A stretch of 64,000 nt of DNA, from contig CM022670.1 in assembly GCA_012295275.1 (NCBI GenBank), forward strand, positions 16,676,198-16,740,197, read 5' to 3'. Below the pieces are notes generated by a model. That model did not search any database, had not been told where the DNA came from, and saw only the letters and a program-made list of their open reading frames with translations. The stretch is from Chrysomallon squamiferum. Lineage: Eukaryota > Mollusca > Gastropoda > Neomphalida > Peltospiridae. The position numbers were made by a program, and so were the translations under genes. Below, piece after piece: positions 1 through 12,065 of this stretch (positions are counted from its first letter, which is position 1; every line of letters starts with the position of its first letter).

Positions 1-392
1 GCGATATTAAAAAAATAGACAATAACAAAACGTATTTTAGTTTTATCCATTAATGCTTTATTTGTGACCAGTTAATGAAGTATGACAATGTTATAAAGTT
101 ATACAAACATCAGCATTGATCCTCTCTATTTAGCAATGTCATTACTTCGCAGAGATGAACAAAAGGTCACTCTGGTTGTCAAAAATGTGCGCACATGTAG
201 TAGAAATGTCTTCTTGGATAATAGAATGAACTGATTTCCTAAATTTATAAGAAAGCAGCAGTTGTTTGTGAAACTCGGATTACTATGTTTATACTTGTAT
301 ATAATGAGCAAATGTAAATGTTGTGAACAAGTTCATAATATTGTGAAAGGAAATAAACCACAGCTATTGTGTTGAACACAATTTATAATATA

Positions 393-658
393 CAGGCTGA
401 GGATCCCTTATCTGCAATTCTGAAATTCAAACTTTTTATCATAGTTTCTGACTTTTTTGCATATACAAACCATATTTTAGGCATAAAATTATTAAAAATA
501 TTATTTAAAAAATCCTGCAGCCTATCTTTGTAAGCTATATGCGAAAATAAAAAGAATTCACATTTAGACATTGTTGCTATTCTTATGCTATCTCCTTATA
601 TTCCAAAATCTGAAACACTTCCGGTCCCAAGCATTTCAGATAAAGGATTCTCAACCTG
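393..658. mobile_element. pogo/Tigger-like MITE, copy 1
   Basis: A 266-bp element starting CAGGCTGAGGATCCCTTATC and ending, on the reverse strand, CAGGTTGAGAATCCTTTATC, so the two ends are imperfect terminal inverted repeats. It is flanked by TA on both sides (391-392 and 659-660), the target duplication of Tc1/mariner/pogo elements. It has no coding capacity, so it is a non-autonomous MITE. A second, more diverged copy lies at 17940-18234, which shows it is a dispersed family. The internal region (about 455-530) also aligns between the two copies. Confidence 0.75.
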
Positions 659-1605
659 TATTTCATATGTTTTCCTTTGTTGCTGACAAATGTCTCATTT
701 ACTTCTGTTTAAACAACAACAACAAACAACAAAATTCATCATGATGTAGAAACATAACAGGAAATGTAGAGGAATTTAGAAAGGAAAGGAATACTGTAAC
801 CATGTACTGATGTAGTGAAATTAACAAGAAATATAACCATGTAGAGGAATTTAAATAGAAATATTATAACTGTGTAGAGGAATTTTCAAAAGAATATTTT
901 AACCATGAACTGAATAAAAAGGATAACACAAAATGAATTTAGCCCATTTGATTTTCATTTATACTCTGTTTATTAGTGATTAAGTTGCTATGATAATAGA
1001 TGAATAAAAAATTATTAAATTTGTTTCCTGCTGAGTATTTTTTTTTATTCAAAGAAACATTTTCTACAGGAATGTTATTTAAACATCATCCTTCTGAAAC
1101 TACTCTGTTAGCTGATAAGATAATTATGTTAAGCTGTATTTCAGTTTAAAATTTATTTTATATGATCTTTCCTTTGTTAACAATCAATTTTTAATAAATT
1201 GCTGCATGAGAAAACCTGGCTAAAGTGCAAAATTACAAAATTTAAAATGGATATTTAAAAAATATATATTATCTTGTAAAACATTTTTTGAAAAATATTA
1301 CATATCAATCCAGTTTGGGAATTCTGTCACAATACATCTAAAATGTGGGGTGACATACAGACCAGTTAGTGTCACTGCTTAACTCAAATTTGATAAGATT
1401 CCCTAATCGTATAATGATACAACATGCCACAGACAAGTCAATCCTCTTGAGAAAATAGAAATAAGAGTGAAATCAAGCATTTTAGACAGAAAACCCAATT
1501 TTTTATAAATTAGCTCAAAATAGCTTATTGCATCTTTGGCCAAGTTTTCCTGTGCAGCATGGTAATTTATTCCTAATTATTTTGTTTGTTAATGGATTAA
1601 TGCAC

Positions 1606-1611
1606 TTTATT
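1606..1611 (-). terminator. candidate MYSM1 polyadenylation signal
   Basis: TTTATT on the plus strand reads AATAAA on the minus strand, about 70 bases past the MYSM1 stop codon. A second AATAAA lies at 1566-1571. In such AT-rich DNA the hexamer is common, so only the position supports it. Confidence 0.4.
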
Positions 1612-1683
1612 AAATATGTGTTTTGAGAACAACTGTTGAGTAAAAGAGAACATAGCACCATACATGGGTAATGTTAGTTCATG

Positions 1684-4600
1684 TCAAACATCTGGAATGG
1701 GCAGTTCATTCAGTCCAACACATCTGTCTATCATAACATCGGATTCCACAACAATATCACAGTCATTTATGATTTCCATCTCAACAAGTTCATCTTCATA
1801 CTGGAAACAGCTAGAGAATGTGCTGAGGAAAATGTCTTTCAGAAGCTGAAGGACATAATTCTGGTGAGTTGTTTCAGTGTCGGCTTGTTGCTCCGTTGAA
1901 AACAAGTGTTGCTGAATGGAATGGAGCATCTGTCAAAACATTTACACAAATTTTATTACACAGTAAATATTTTTATAAAGAAATAATTATGTTTGACTGG
2001 TGTATATTCTTACAATTTTTAATTTTTTTATTAATGTTTTATTAATTTTTTTTTTTTTTATTAATCATCAGGTGTATCTACCTGCTATTTATTTTATTTA
2101 GAATTGTAACTTGCCTTTTGTCAAGCCAAACTAAATTTGATTTTCAAAGTGAAGAAATACTTGTGGCTGGCCTGCTGTAAGTAAGAAATTAAAGACTGCA
2201 GTTTACCTTGTCTAGACAAGTCATTCCAGATGATGAGCCAAACTGTTCACACAGGGAGACTCGGCTCTGAGCTGTGCTGTATTTCTCTGCCAGCTCCCTT
2301 GCTGGGCTCAGCAGTTCATTTTCATCATACTTCCTGTAAACTACTCTATAGTCAAACTTGTAGGGAATATCTGTATAAAGTAAAGTTCTTCAAGTAAAAC
2401 ACTGGCACTGTTATATATCACTGTTATTTGGTTCTGTTTTTATTTATTTATTTATTTTGAAAATTACTAAATAATTTAATATATAATTACATACTAATAT
2501 GTTCTAAATCAACAGTTTTCAACCTGGATGGCAGCACCTATTTGCACCACTCTGAGACTGCAGAAATATGAGGTGATGGTAAAAAAAAACCCTACATTTG
2601 GTAACCTATAAACATTTGTAACTCCACTACCTAATTTATCACACTTCTTTCATAGTATAAAATTTAACCTAGCAGCCCCAACTTTAATATATTGTTTGAA
2701 ATGTGGTGATGAAAAATAAAGGTTTAACAACCACTGTTATAGATGAATGGGATAGTTTTAAAATAATTACTTAATCCAATTATAATTATTAAAAATATTC
2801 AAAAACTAAACATAAATAAAATATAAATTTAACCTAGATGCTGCAATCTTAAAAATTATTTGAAATGTGGTGGTGAAAAACACAAAGTTTGGAACCACTC
2901 TTCTATATATATATATGGGATCTTTTTAAAACAATAACTTAACTGAATTAGATTATAAAAATGTAGGTACAATTTGAATCCTATAAAACATTCAGAAACA
3001 AAAGGTATATATTCACTACTCACGGTAAGTTGTTTCTGGACTGATGTCTTTACTGATGGTCAAACACTGAATTTCAGACACTGGGTCTTGTTTCAGTCGG
3101 TTGTATGGACTGATAATCATTCCAACAAAATGACTGCCACCTTTTGCAAACCAGTTCTAAAATAAACAGTATACCATATTTAATCAAAACATTTAACAGA
3201 CACAGGTCCTTTACTATTACAGAATTTGATGAAAAACACAAATAAATATCTATGCTATCATATATTATAGTCTATGCTATCATTACAGTGCTGAATAGTT
3301 ACTTTTAGTAATACAATCTTAATTGTCATTAAATTTATAATACCCAGTTATTTTAAATTTAATTAACACATATAACATGTTCAGCAATGATTACTACTGT
3401 ATCTAGAATAATTATAATCTGAAATTACTGTAGTTTTATGGACATAAAAAATAGGTTAAAGAGTTTATCTGTTAGTTGCTCACCTGAAACTTAGGTTGTG
3501 TTTTGACAATAGAGTTTGTCTATGTTAATTGCTCATCTGAGTTTTATGACCAAAAAACATAGGTTAAAGAGTTTATCTGTTAGCTGCTCTATGAAATTTT
3601 AGTTGTGTTTTGACAATAGAGTTTGTCTATGCTAATTCCTTACCCGAAATTTTATTTGTGTTTTGACAAAAGACTTTGTTTATGTTAGTTGCTCACCTGA
3701 AACTTAAGTTGTGTCTCGACATCCCTCACAGATGGATTGGGTGTGAATGTTGGGTGTGAATGGTACCAGCCAACTGTTATCAAACCTGCTGAATTTATTT
3801 TTTCACTGGCCTGTGTCTGTGAAACTACAAAATAATAATTAAAAAAAAATACATAATATTAAATAAAAAGCTGTGGATCCAGAAAGTAAGGCAAAACAAC
3901 ATATATGAATCCAGTTTCAGATTTTATCTCATACTAGCTGCATATATATATAAAAACAACTGGGTCATGATACAAATAAATACAAATTCTGATGTAACCC
4001 AAAAATTAAATTCACATTTTATATTCATTTACTAATATTTTAAATAATATAAAAAGCACAGAAATAATAATAGTTTAGTTTTCTTTCCTTGCTATTAAGA
4101 ATTTTAAATTTAATGCTTTATTACTGATAATTATCTGAAAATTATTATTAATAGCAGTATTAATGGCTGCAACAAAACAGTTAATATTTCTATATAAATA
4201 CCAATGAGATTAAACCAGCATACCTGGATCCATTTCACACTGCATGCCTGTACTCAAACTGTTACAAGGTACAGCCATTGCTATAGTTAACTGATGAGTG
4301 TCGTCATGGTAATCTCCACCCAAAAGACCAATCACCTCAGTCTTAGAGATGTGAGCATGCGTATCCATTACTGCCAGCACTGTACTGACAATGTTTACTT
4401 TAAATGGAGCCTACAAAAAAAAAAAAAAAAAAAAACCCCAAATTAATAATAATAACAACAATAATAAATAAACAACATAAAAAAAAAAAAAAAAAAAAAA
4501 AAATGAAATAAAACTATTTGCCTGAATTAATAGATGTCAATGCAATATTTCATAGTTCATAAGTAAGGTATTTTTTTTTCTTTTTGACAAAACAAGCAAA

Positions 4601-5056
4601 TTATATTTAAAAGATTTATATACCTACCTATACATATATATAATGTGATATCTAACTATTTTTTATATATAATGTATAATCATAAAAAAAAAGTTTAAAA
4701 AGTTAAAAAAGAAAGGAAATACTAAGTATATTTTTAATATACTGGTATACATTCTTTTTGTGTTTTAATGGTAAAACTTACTGGAGAATCATCAGTGAAT
4801 GGTAAGCATGGCAACAGCTTGAATGGGTCATAGGCAGTTTTTATGTTTCTGTTTGACTTTGTCTTCATTTCTTCACCTGCATTAGACTTGTGCTGGAAGA
4901 AACATGTTTTGAAAATACATACACATGTATGACCAGTTTATGTTCCAATCAAAAGGACATTGGTTGGAATGGACAATAAATTAAATTTACTTTAGTTTGT
5001 ACAAAATAGAACAGAAATAGCAAATAGTAAATATGCTGTTTCAAAAATAATACAAA

Positions 5057-5089
<33 letters not shown>

Positions 5090-8000
5090 CATCACAAAAC
5101 CTATATATAGATATATACAGTGGTCATACCTCAATGGTTTTGCCTTCCAGTTCTTTTTCATCAACCCAGTCACCAAACTGATCTCTTATTCTTCTTTTGC
5201 GTGGACGCTAATAAAAACAAATGAATTATAAGACAATGAATTACTTAGTCAAAGCACGCACTTTTTTTCAGTATTTAAAAGAAATGCATTGATTGTGCTT
5301 TAATGTTAATTTAAGTCTAAATATTATTAACAATGTAATATTTAAAATTTTGATGTCACTGTGTTGCTAATAAAACACATTCATGTTAGATAAAAACAAA
5401 ATTCTAATTGTCAGATATCATTTAATATACTATTGGCTAACTAAATATATATGGATTACGGTCAAACCTTAATGACAAGGAAACCACAATCACATAAAAA
5501 GAAAATTATTTACCATAGCCTCCATTTTGTCTGAAAAGGCTGCTGAAAATTCATCTTTGGTGTATTTTTGTTTTTCCTAAAAAGCTAGAGCCCTTCCCTG
5601 TATTGTATGCAGCTTGCTCTAAAACAAATGATTATTTCATCTATTAGATATAACAAATTATTACATATTTTATTTATACTAACAATAAACTGAAGGAAAA
5701 GATCTTCTGACCCTTATTCACTGAGTATAACTGAATAATAGTAGTTTATCTGTTGTTGAGGAAATCCAATACCATGACTCCATCACAGATGCTAAACATT
5801 TTAATATATCTTACTAGAATGACTTATTTATCATTTTAATAAATGTTTTTACACATTACAAATGAAAAAGATTAAAATAATACAAATATATTAATACAGA
5901 AAATATTATTACATGTTATTTTCTTACCACATCCAATGTTAATAGCACCTATACATTCCAGATAGGCATGTATTCTTCCAATGCAATTAACATCTCCACA
6001 ATTCTTCAAACCACTTCTTACTGATGTCTTGTTCAAATAATTGGGCTTGCATGCCTTCCTGTGATAAAAAAAACCCATTTAAATTTTATTAAAACAATGA
6101 AGAATTTTCACCAAAACCACAACAAAAAAAAAAAAAAAAAAAAAAAATAATGGAACATACTTCTGTATTTTCCAGATTAAATACTTTACAGTTTTAAGTT
6201 TCAAAAACAAACAGGCTGTAAAAGATATACATACCAACATTCAAGAATGTGATTTCTAATTTTGAGGTATCTGTCTGGGGTTTTTGATGGGCGACCATCA
6301 AAAAATTGGGAATGGACTTTCTGTTCTTCTTTTGTGACCTCATCTGGAGGCAGATGAAATTCTTCTACAGGAATTGGAAACTCAATTACTTCACCTGAAC
6401 TCAGTGTGATGCCATTCACTATGAAAATAATAATAATAATAATAATAATTTTGAACATTACTTTTCATTTTATATCATTATATGGTTTTTATTTCTTAAC
6501 TCACTAGAATGCAATCAATCAAAAAATGAAATATACAGTTCAGAGCTTCATCCAATACTAAAAAAAAAAAAATATAGTTTGGTTATTCAAACTTTAAGCA
6601 AACTCAAAAAGATTTCTTTTATTTTCAGAAGTGAATTTGTTTCTAAATTACTAGGATATATATGTTCTTTGTTGAAATGCTAATTAACTTAACAAGATAG
6701 TTTGTCGCATACAAATGTCTACCGATTATAGGTAGATAAATGTTAAAAATTAAAAAAACCAAGAAGGATAATCACCTATGATATTTTCTTCAGTGTTTGG
6801 AACCTTTGTAGTATCTGTATCAGCAGACTTAGTTTCTGTTACGTCCTGAGAAAGACCAAACTCTGATTTCTCTGCTGGACTTGTACTGCTTGAATCTGTT
6901 GATGTAACATTTTTGCATTTAGTTTCTTCTTTGGCATCAGTTTCAACTTCAATACAGGACGACTGGGTACTGGAGTCTGAGTTAGTTTCACTATGATTGC
7001 TTTCCAGGTCATGTTTCACTGCAGGTTTTATTGGAACATTAGCAGCTTTTAGCAGAGTTTCATAAACCGAGCTTGGTGATGCTGATCTACTTTGTAATAT
7101 CAGATTATCAGTCCCATCATCATTCTCAATGTCAATATCAACATCACTCTCATCGTCTTGTAGTTCTTGTGGAGCATCTGAAATTCCAGAATCCCCTGAT
7201 GACATAATCTTGTCATCTTCTAATCTGCTGTTCATATCAAAGATGTTAGTGTTTACTTTATCTAAATGTTCTGTTTCAATAACTTCATAGTTTCCTACCA
7301 CCCCATTGAATGGAATCGAGTTCAAATCCTCAAATGTTGAAATTCCATCAAGTATTTCACTACTTGCTAATATTGTATCAATTCCAGTAAGTTTAGGCAG
7401 GAAATCATTCTCAGATTTAGACCAGCTTTTGTCTTCCATTTCTTTGTTTAAGACATTTTCAATGTTGCTATCATTAACAGTTTTTATTTTTTTCTTTCGC
7501 TTGTATTGTTTTACTGAAGTACATTTGGTTTGTTTTTTGTTGCTAGGGGCAACTGTAGGCCGAGCTGTTGTGACAGACACCAGAGCCTCTGCCAACGACA
7601 GGAACCGAGGATGAACTGTCTGAGGACCATATGATGATGATTCATTAGATTCAGCTTTTTTGGCCTGAAATAATAACAATAACTATTTACTAGTAATAAT
7701 AAAGATGTAATGGTAACATCTGAATATTACTTTAAATTTAAAAACTTCACTTTATTATTAATAAAAAAGTTTTTTTAAAAAATATACAAACTAACCAGGT
7801 TCTTAAAATATTGCTGAGCATAGTTTTTCACTTGTAAATTAGTCCTTGATGGAATCAATTCTGATATACGAGTCCAACTTCTTCCATGCATATCCTAATT
7901 AAAAAAAAATAATAATCATACTTAAGCAAAAAATAAATCCACAAAACCCACATCAAATTAACCATAATGTTAAATCAGTACCAACAACTGTAACAAAGAT

Positions 8001-9699
8001 TTTCATTCATTAGAAACAGTTTTACATCTTTGTTTTACAGCTTTTTGGCTAGAAAAAACTAGCAATTACCTACAAGAAATTAAAACTAAAATTAAATACA
8101 CTTTTCAGCTAATGTTTTTATATTTTGTATTCTATATTTTAATTAAGATTGAAATAAAATACAGAGAATGATTTGTATGGCAAGCCAGTTATATTTATAT
8201 ACATCATTAAACTAAATAATTTTTTTTTTTTTTTTTTTTTAAATTACGCACCAGTCCCTTTAAGAAAAGCTTCTTCTCTTCATCTGTCCAGGGTCTTGGT
8301 TTTTTGCTGGCTGACTTTGCTTTCACTGGACTTGCACACGGAGAGGCCAGAGGAGAAAGTTTCGATTTGCTGTTGCGATTATTTAGGTACTGTCTGCAGA
8401 TGTGGTTAAGAATTATCTTACATTACAACTGCTACTTTACACTTCAGATTTCACAGCCATGTAATTCTTATATCAAATAAATGAATAAAAGGATTAAACT
8501 ATTATGCTAGTGAAATATGAGTGTTACTAAACTAAAAAAAAACATATAATACAATAGTTTATAGTATTTATAAACTAATGTTTTTAATAAACTCTAAATA
8601 AATCCTAAATATGCTTCAGCGTGACATTTTTTTTATCAGAATAAACTAACTGTAACCAAAAAAAATAAAATAAAATAAAACTGATTAAAAATATAGCAAC
8701 ATAGCAATGACAAATTACCTCCCTTGACACAGTGCCATTTCCCTGGCATCATCAGAATAATTGTGTGCATTCTAGTAGATATGTATATAAATATCCAGTA
8801 TCCATATATACAATATATTCAATAATATAACACAAACTCCATTTATTATATTAACTTTGTATTTGTAATATCATAATGTATGTCTGAACTTAATTGTCAG
8901 CAAATAAGGATACTGTTCTTCCAAAAGCATTCTTTCAATTGTTGCTTTTGATTTTTCATCCATATCAAGAGTCCATCCCTGAAAATAACACAATTTCTAA
9001 CCCAATAACAATTCAAACCAGATTTATTTTTATTAAATGAATGACATTCAACATGGATCAACACAAACCTAAATAATTAATAATCAATAATTTGAATAGT
9101 TTAAATATTTAAACAAAATATTACAAATGTTCAAAAGTTGACGACTTTCAAACAAGTGTTTTTGAATGAAAAAATAAAAATGCTAAACTGTATTTGAAAG
9201 TTTATTTTGTCTTGTTAATTTAAGATTCAACAAAATTATTTTATCCTGTTTTCTAATAACTATTTTATTATTATTAATAATTTTAGTTACAATTTTTGGT
9301 TATTTGCTCCCAAAGATATGTTTAATATAAAAAAAAATTATTATTATTATTACTGTTTTAATTTCTTTGTTTTACACAATACAACAAAGGTTTATAAAAT
9401 GACTGCATTATTTTGACATTTAGGCAATAACTATATAATAGAAAAATATCTAACCTGTTCAAGCATCCATGGGGGATTAGTATACTCAGGTAACAGATTG
9501 GCACTGGCTGAAGGCAACTCATTAGCATCATAAAATCCATCTTCAACTCTTTTCATTAAAATAAAAAAAAAATTAATACTTAGGAAATTATATTTGTTTT
9601 ACTACTACTATTAGCACTGAAACAGAAATTGATAACTGTTAAATAAGTTACTGTTAACTTCCCTCTGAAAATATCCTAATTTAACGATACATCTAAAAA

Positions 9700-9736
<37 letters not shown>

Positions 9737-10197
9737 TTAATAATTATTATAAAGAACTTTGAAGAATTATGATGATTATAATTTAATTCTTAACCATAAT
9801 GATAATGCTATACTAATATTAATTATATTAGCACTTCGTTTCAACATCCAGCTGAAAGGTTACGTTTAGAATTATATAGAATAACGTAATTCCTCGGTGT
9901 AAAATGTTAGAAGAGCAAAAAAGTGTTGTCCGATTTCAGACACTGACAGTGCCACGACACTTTCAAAGTTCACTCGATCATACAAAATTGTAATGATCAA
10001 TCAGTCCAAATACGTGTTTCATAACAGTCATTTAGATAAGTAACATTACATTCTAGAAATATCATATGATTGGTTTTTACATTAGTACAGTAGCCTGAAA
10101 TAAAGATTTTCTTATAAAACTACACATATACGAAGAAAACATACTCCAGTTTAAAATCAAATTCCCCTTCGATGTCGATTTCCCCATCATCAGCCAT
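1684..10197 (-). CDS. MYSM1: MYSM1, SANT-SWIRM-MPN histone H2A deubiquitinase
   Basis: The MYSM1 family is a nuclear JAMM metalloprotease that removes ubiquitin from histone H2A. Coding exons (minus strand, 5' to 3'): 10197-10145, 9548-9455, 8978-8914, 8742-8719, 8393-8252, 7894-7796, 7664-6776, 6418-6235, 6058-5928, 5618-5514, 5207-5130, 4892-4782, 4410-4224, 3824-3697, 3156-3024, 2370-2207, 1929-1684. They total about 943 residues; the human protein has 828. The start reads [18 protein letters not shown], an acidic N terminus as in the family. The SANT/Myb domain is at about 111-160 ([12 protein letters not shown], then [20 protein letters not shown]). The large acidic, Ser-rich exon 7 is a linker. 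SWIRM is at about 456-560 ([35 protein letters not shown]). MPN is at about 655-810, with Glu683 in TEVIGLLGG and the zinc motif [14 protein letters not shown] (His742, His744, Asp755), so it should be catalytic. Oddities: exon 10 is one base out of frame (105 nt where a multiple of three minus one is needed), and the exon 3-4 join is uncertain. Residue numbers assume the frame break is corrected. Confidence 0.95.
2513..2736. mobile_element. hAT-like MITE relic with duplicated right half
   Basis: Lies in the MYSM1 intron between exons 15 and 16. The left end reads CAGTTTTCAACCTGG and the right end, on the reverse strand, CAGTGGTTGTTAAACC, resembling imperfect hAT-type terminal repeats. I see no clean 8-bp target duplication. 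The right-hand part plus flank (about 2664-2810) is repeated, diverged, at about 2823-2960, and a related fragment lies in reverse orientation at 17429-17600. Confidence 0.45.
2823..2960. repeat. diverged tandem copy of 2664-2810
   Basis: Shared landmarks with the upstream copy are AATTTAACCTAG, TTTGAAATGTGGTG, GAAAAA..AAAG, AACCACT and then TGGGATnnTTTTAAAA. The match runs past the putative transposon end at CCACTG, so this is a segmental tandem duplication and not a second insertion. Confidence 0.6.
3431..3696. repeat. tandem copies of the JAMM-exon 5' splice boundary
   Basis: Within the intron after MYSM1 exon 14, the unit that spans the true exon end (minus strand CTTAAGTTTCAG|GTGAGCAAC at 3684-3714) recurs in decayed form starting near 3471, 3534, 3579 and 3631. 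The copies are joined by GAGTTTGTCTAT-like spacers. A larger unit of about 110 bp (3431-3540 and 3541-3650) is also visible. The copy at 3471-3500 keeps an intact CAG|GTGAGC donor. Reading through the real donor meets an in-frame TAA within four codons. Confidence 0.75.
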
Positions 10198-10334
10198 TTT
10201 GTAGACGAAGCCTCTGTTTCGTACACGTATTTTGTTGATTAGAGTTAACCCCTTCGATGGCATTTCGACATGCTAAGAGCTAGTGTTTGGTGGATTATGT
10301 AATGTTGCCATCGTTTCGAAGTCGTCCTTACGAT

Positions 10335-10336
<2 letters not shown>

Positions 10337-10412
<76 letters not shown>
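10337..10412. repeat. (TC)n microsatellite
   Basis: Uninterrupted TC run of 76 bases about 140 bases upstream of the MYSM1 start codon. It probably lies in or next to the promoter or 5' untranslated region and reads as GA on the transcribed sense. Confidence 0.95.
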
Positions 10413-10414
<2 letters not shown>

Positions 10415-10745
10415 TAATATTACAAACCATAGTTAAATGTTTAAAAAGTTCTGAAAAAATATAATTTGATTCTACCCTATCCTACAAATTTAAGTTACAA
10501 GACATTAAATTTAGGCTATATTTAAATGCATTTAAAATAATATTAATAAAACTTTTTTATTTTAGAACCATCTGTCTGGATAGTTTTGTCTTGAAATAAT
10601 TTTAATAATATGGAATCAAACCAGTTATTCGGAAAAAACCTTCCTCTGCAGGTGCGTTGCCAACATGAAGAAAACTTTGATGGTACGAATAAATTACAGG
10701 TGCTATCGAGATTTTATTTTGTAGTAACTAAAAACTAAATTTATT

Positions 10746-10778
10746 AAAATAAATAAATAAATAAATAAATAAATAAAA
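10746..10778. repeat. (AAAT)n microsatellite
   Basis: Tetranucleotide run followed within 80 bases by two poly-T tracts and a short GATA run at 10870-10893. Confidence 0.85.
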
Positions 10779-12016
10779 TAAAAATGGTTTTAGGTATTTA
10801 ACTCTTTTTTTTTTTTTAATTTTAATTTTTTTTTTTTTTTTTTTTAATGAATCCAGTATTGCATATATATAGATAGATAGATAGATAGATAGACATACAA
10901 ATACATACAAACGATGAAAGCGACATTATAGAAATACTAAAAATCAAAGCAAGCAAATCTGGTTGAATATACAGTGGAACCTGTCTTTAGCTTTTCTTAT
11001 TAGAATCTACAACCAACACAAAGAATCGGACACTAAAGTCAGATCCACATACAGGTTTACACCAAAAAGACTGTCACTATTAGAATCAAATGGTCGTCAT
11101 TTTAAAAATGGCGTGTCGTGTTGATCAGTTTATTATTGTTCGGGAAATATTAATACTATCAGTCTTCGGAGATTGCTATATTTTAATCACTCAAAATATT
11201 CAGGTATTTGATCCTCCTCCTTTCAAATCACTGTAGCTACTTAGTGATACCATATTTTGGAGTTACTAATGGTTCAAAAATATTACTAAGATGATCTTAA
11301 CAAAATGTACCATCAAACCTTCAGAATACTTTGTGCCATTATGAATTAATATATCTGAAGGCGTAAAATTTTATCCAAAATTAAGTTTGATGGTGGCTAT
11401 TTTTAAAAATGGCAGCCTTTGGCAATCATTTTCACTTTTTACAGGTAATACTGCTAATGTGTTCCTGGGAGACCCCTAAATAAAATTATATCACTCATGC
11501 AAGAATTTGTTTAATCATGGTCTCTTGCTTCACTAATAATTGCTATATGTATTTTGTAAAATATGTTTTTGAATCCCCCCTTCCTTCAAACCACCCTAGC
11601 AAAAATTAATGATACCACATTTTAAAAATATTCCTGGGATGATGCCCAAACAAAACCAATCATCAAACCTTCTGAAAACTTGGGGTTGCTATGACAACAT
11701 TTTTTTGCTGGGTCAGCTCCTGCACTATTACCTTTACCCTCTTTACCGACACTAAACCGGCAGTAACGTATTGATGCACATGTGACACTGGGTGAAGAGT
11801 GGAAGTAAGAGTATTTTTGTTTATTTATTGATTTATTTATTGATTTATTTATTTGTTTTAATATTAAAAAAGTTATATTAATAATTATAAAGATAATAAA
11901 AATAACTGTCTATTTCCCAAGTGCCCTTTGATAATAAACGTTTCCCCTACTGGATTATCCCCCCACGAACACGCTACAAACTGTATTGTTAATATTGTTT
12001 AATACGTGCTTTCTGA

Positions 12017-12017
12017 A

Positions 12018-12065
<48 letters not shown>
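12017..12065. repeat. (AAT)n microsatellite
   Basis: Perfect AAT run of about 16 units in the intergenic spacer. Confidence 0.95.

Larger units (their letters stand above)
1..1683. other. intergenic sequence downstream of MYSM1
   Basis: AT-rich sequence with no supported gene. It holds one MITE (393-658) and the presumed 3' untranslated region of MYSM1, which is transcribed leftward. Small reading frames here are unremarkable and show no domain or splice structure. Confidence 0.6.

Noticed and set aside
7306-7614. 102-codon plus-strand open frame
   Set aside because: Antisense shadow of the large MYSM1 exon 7.
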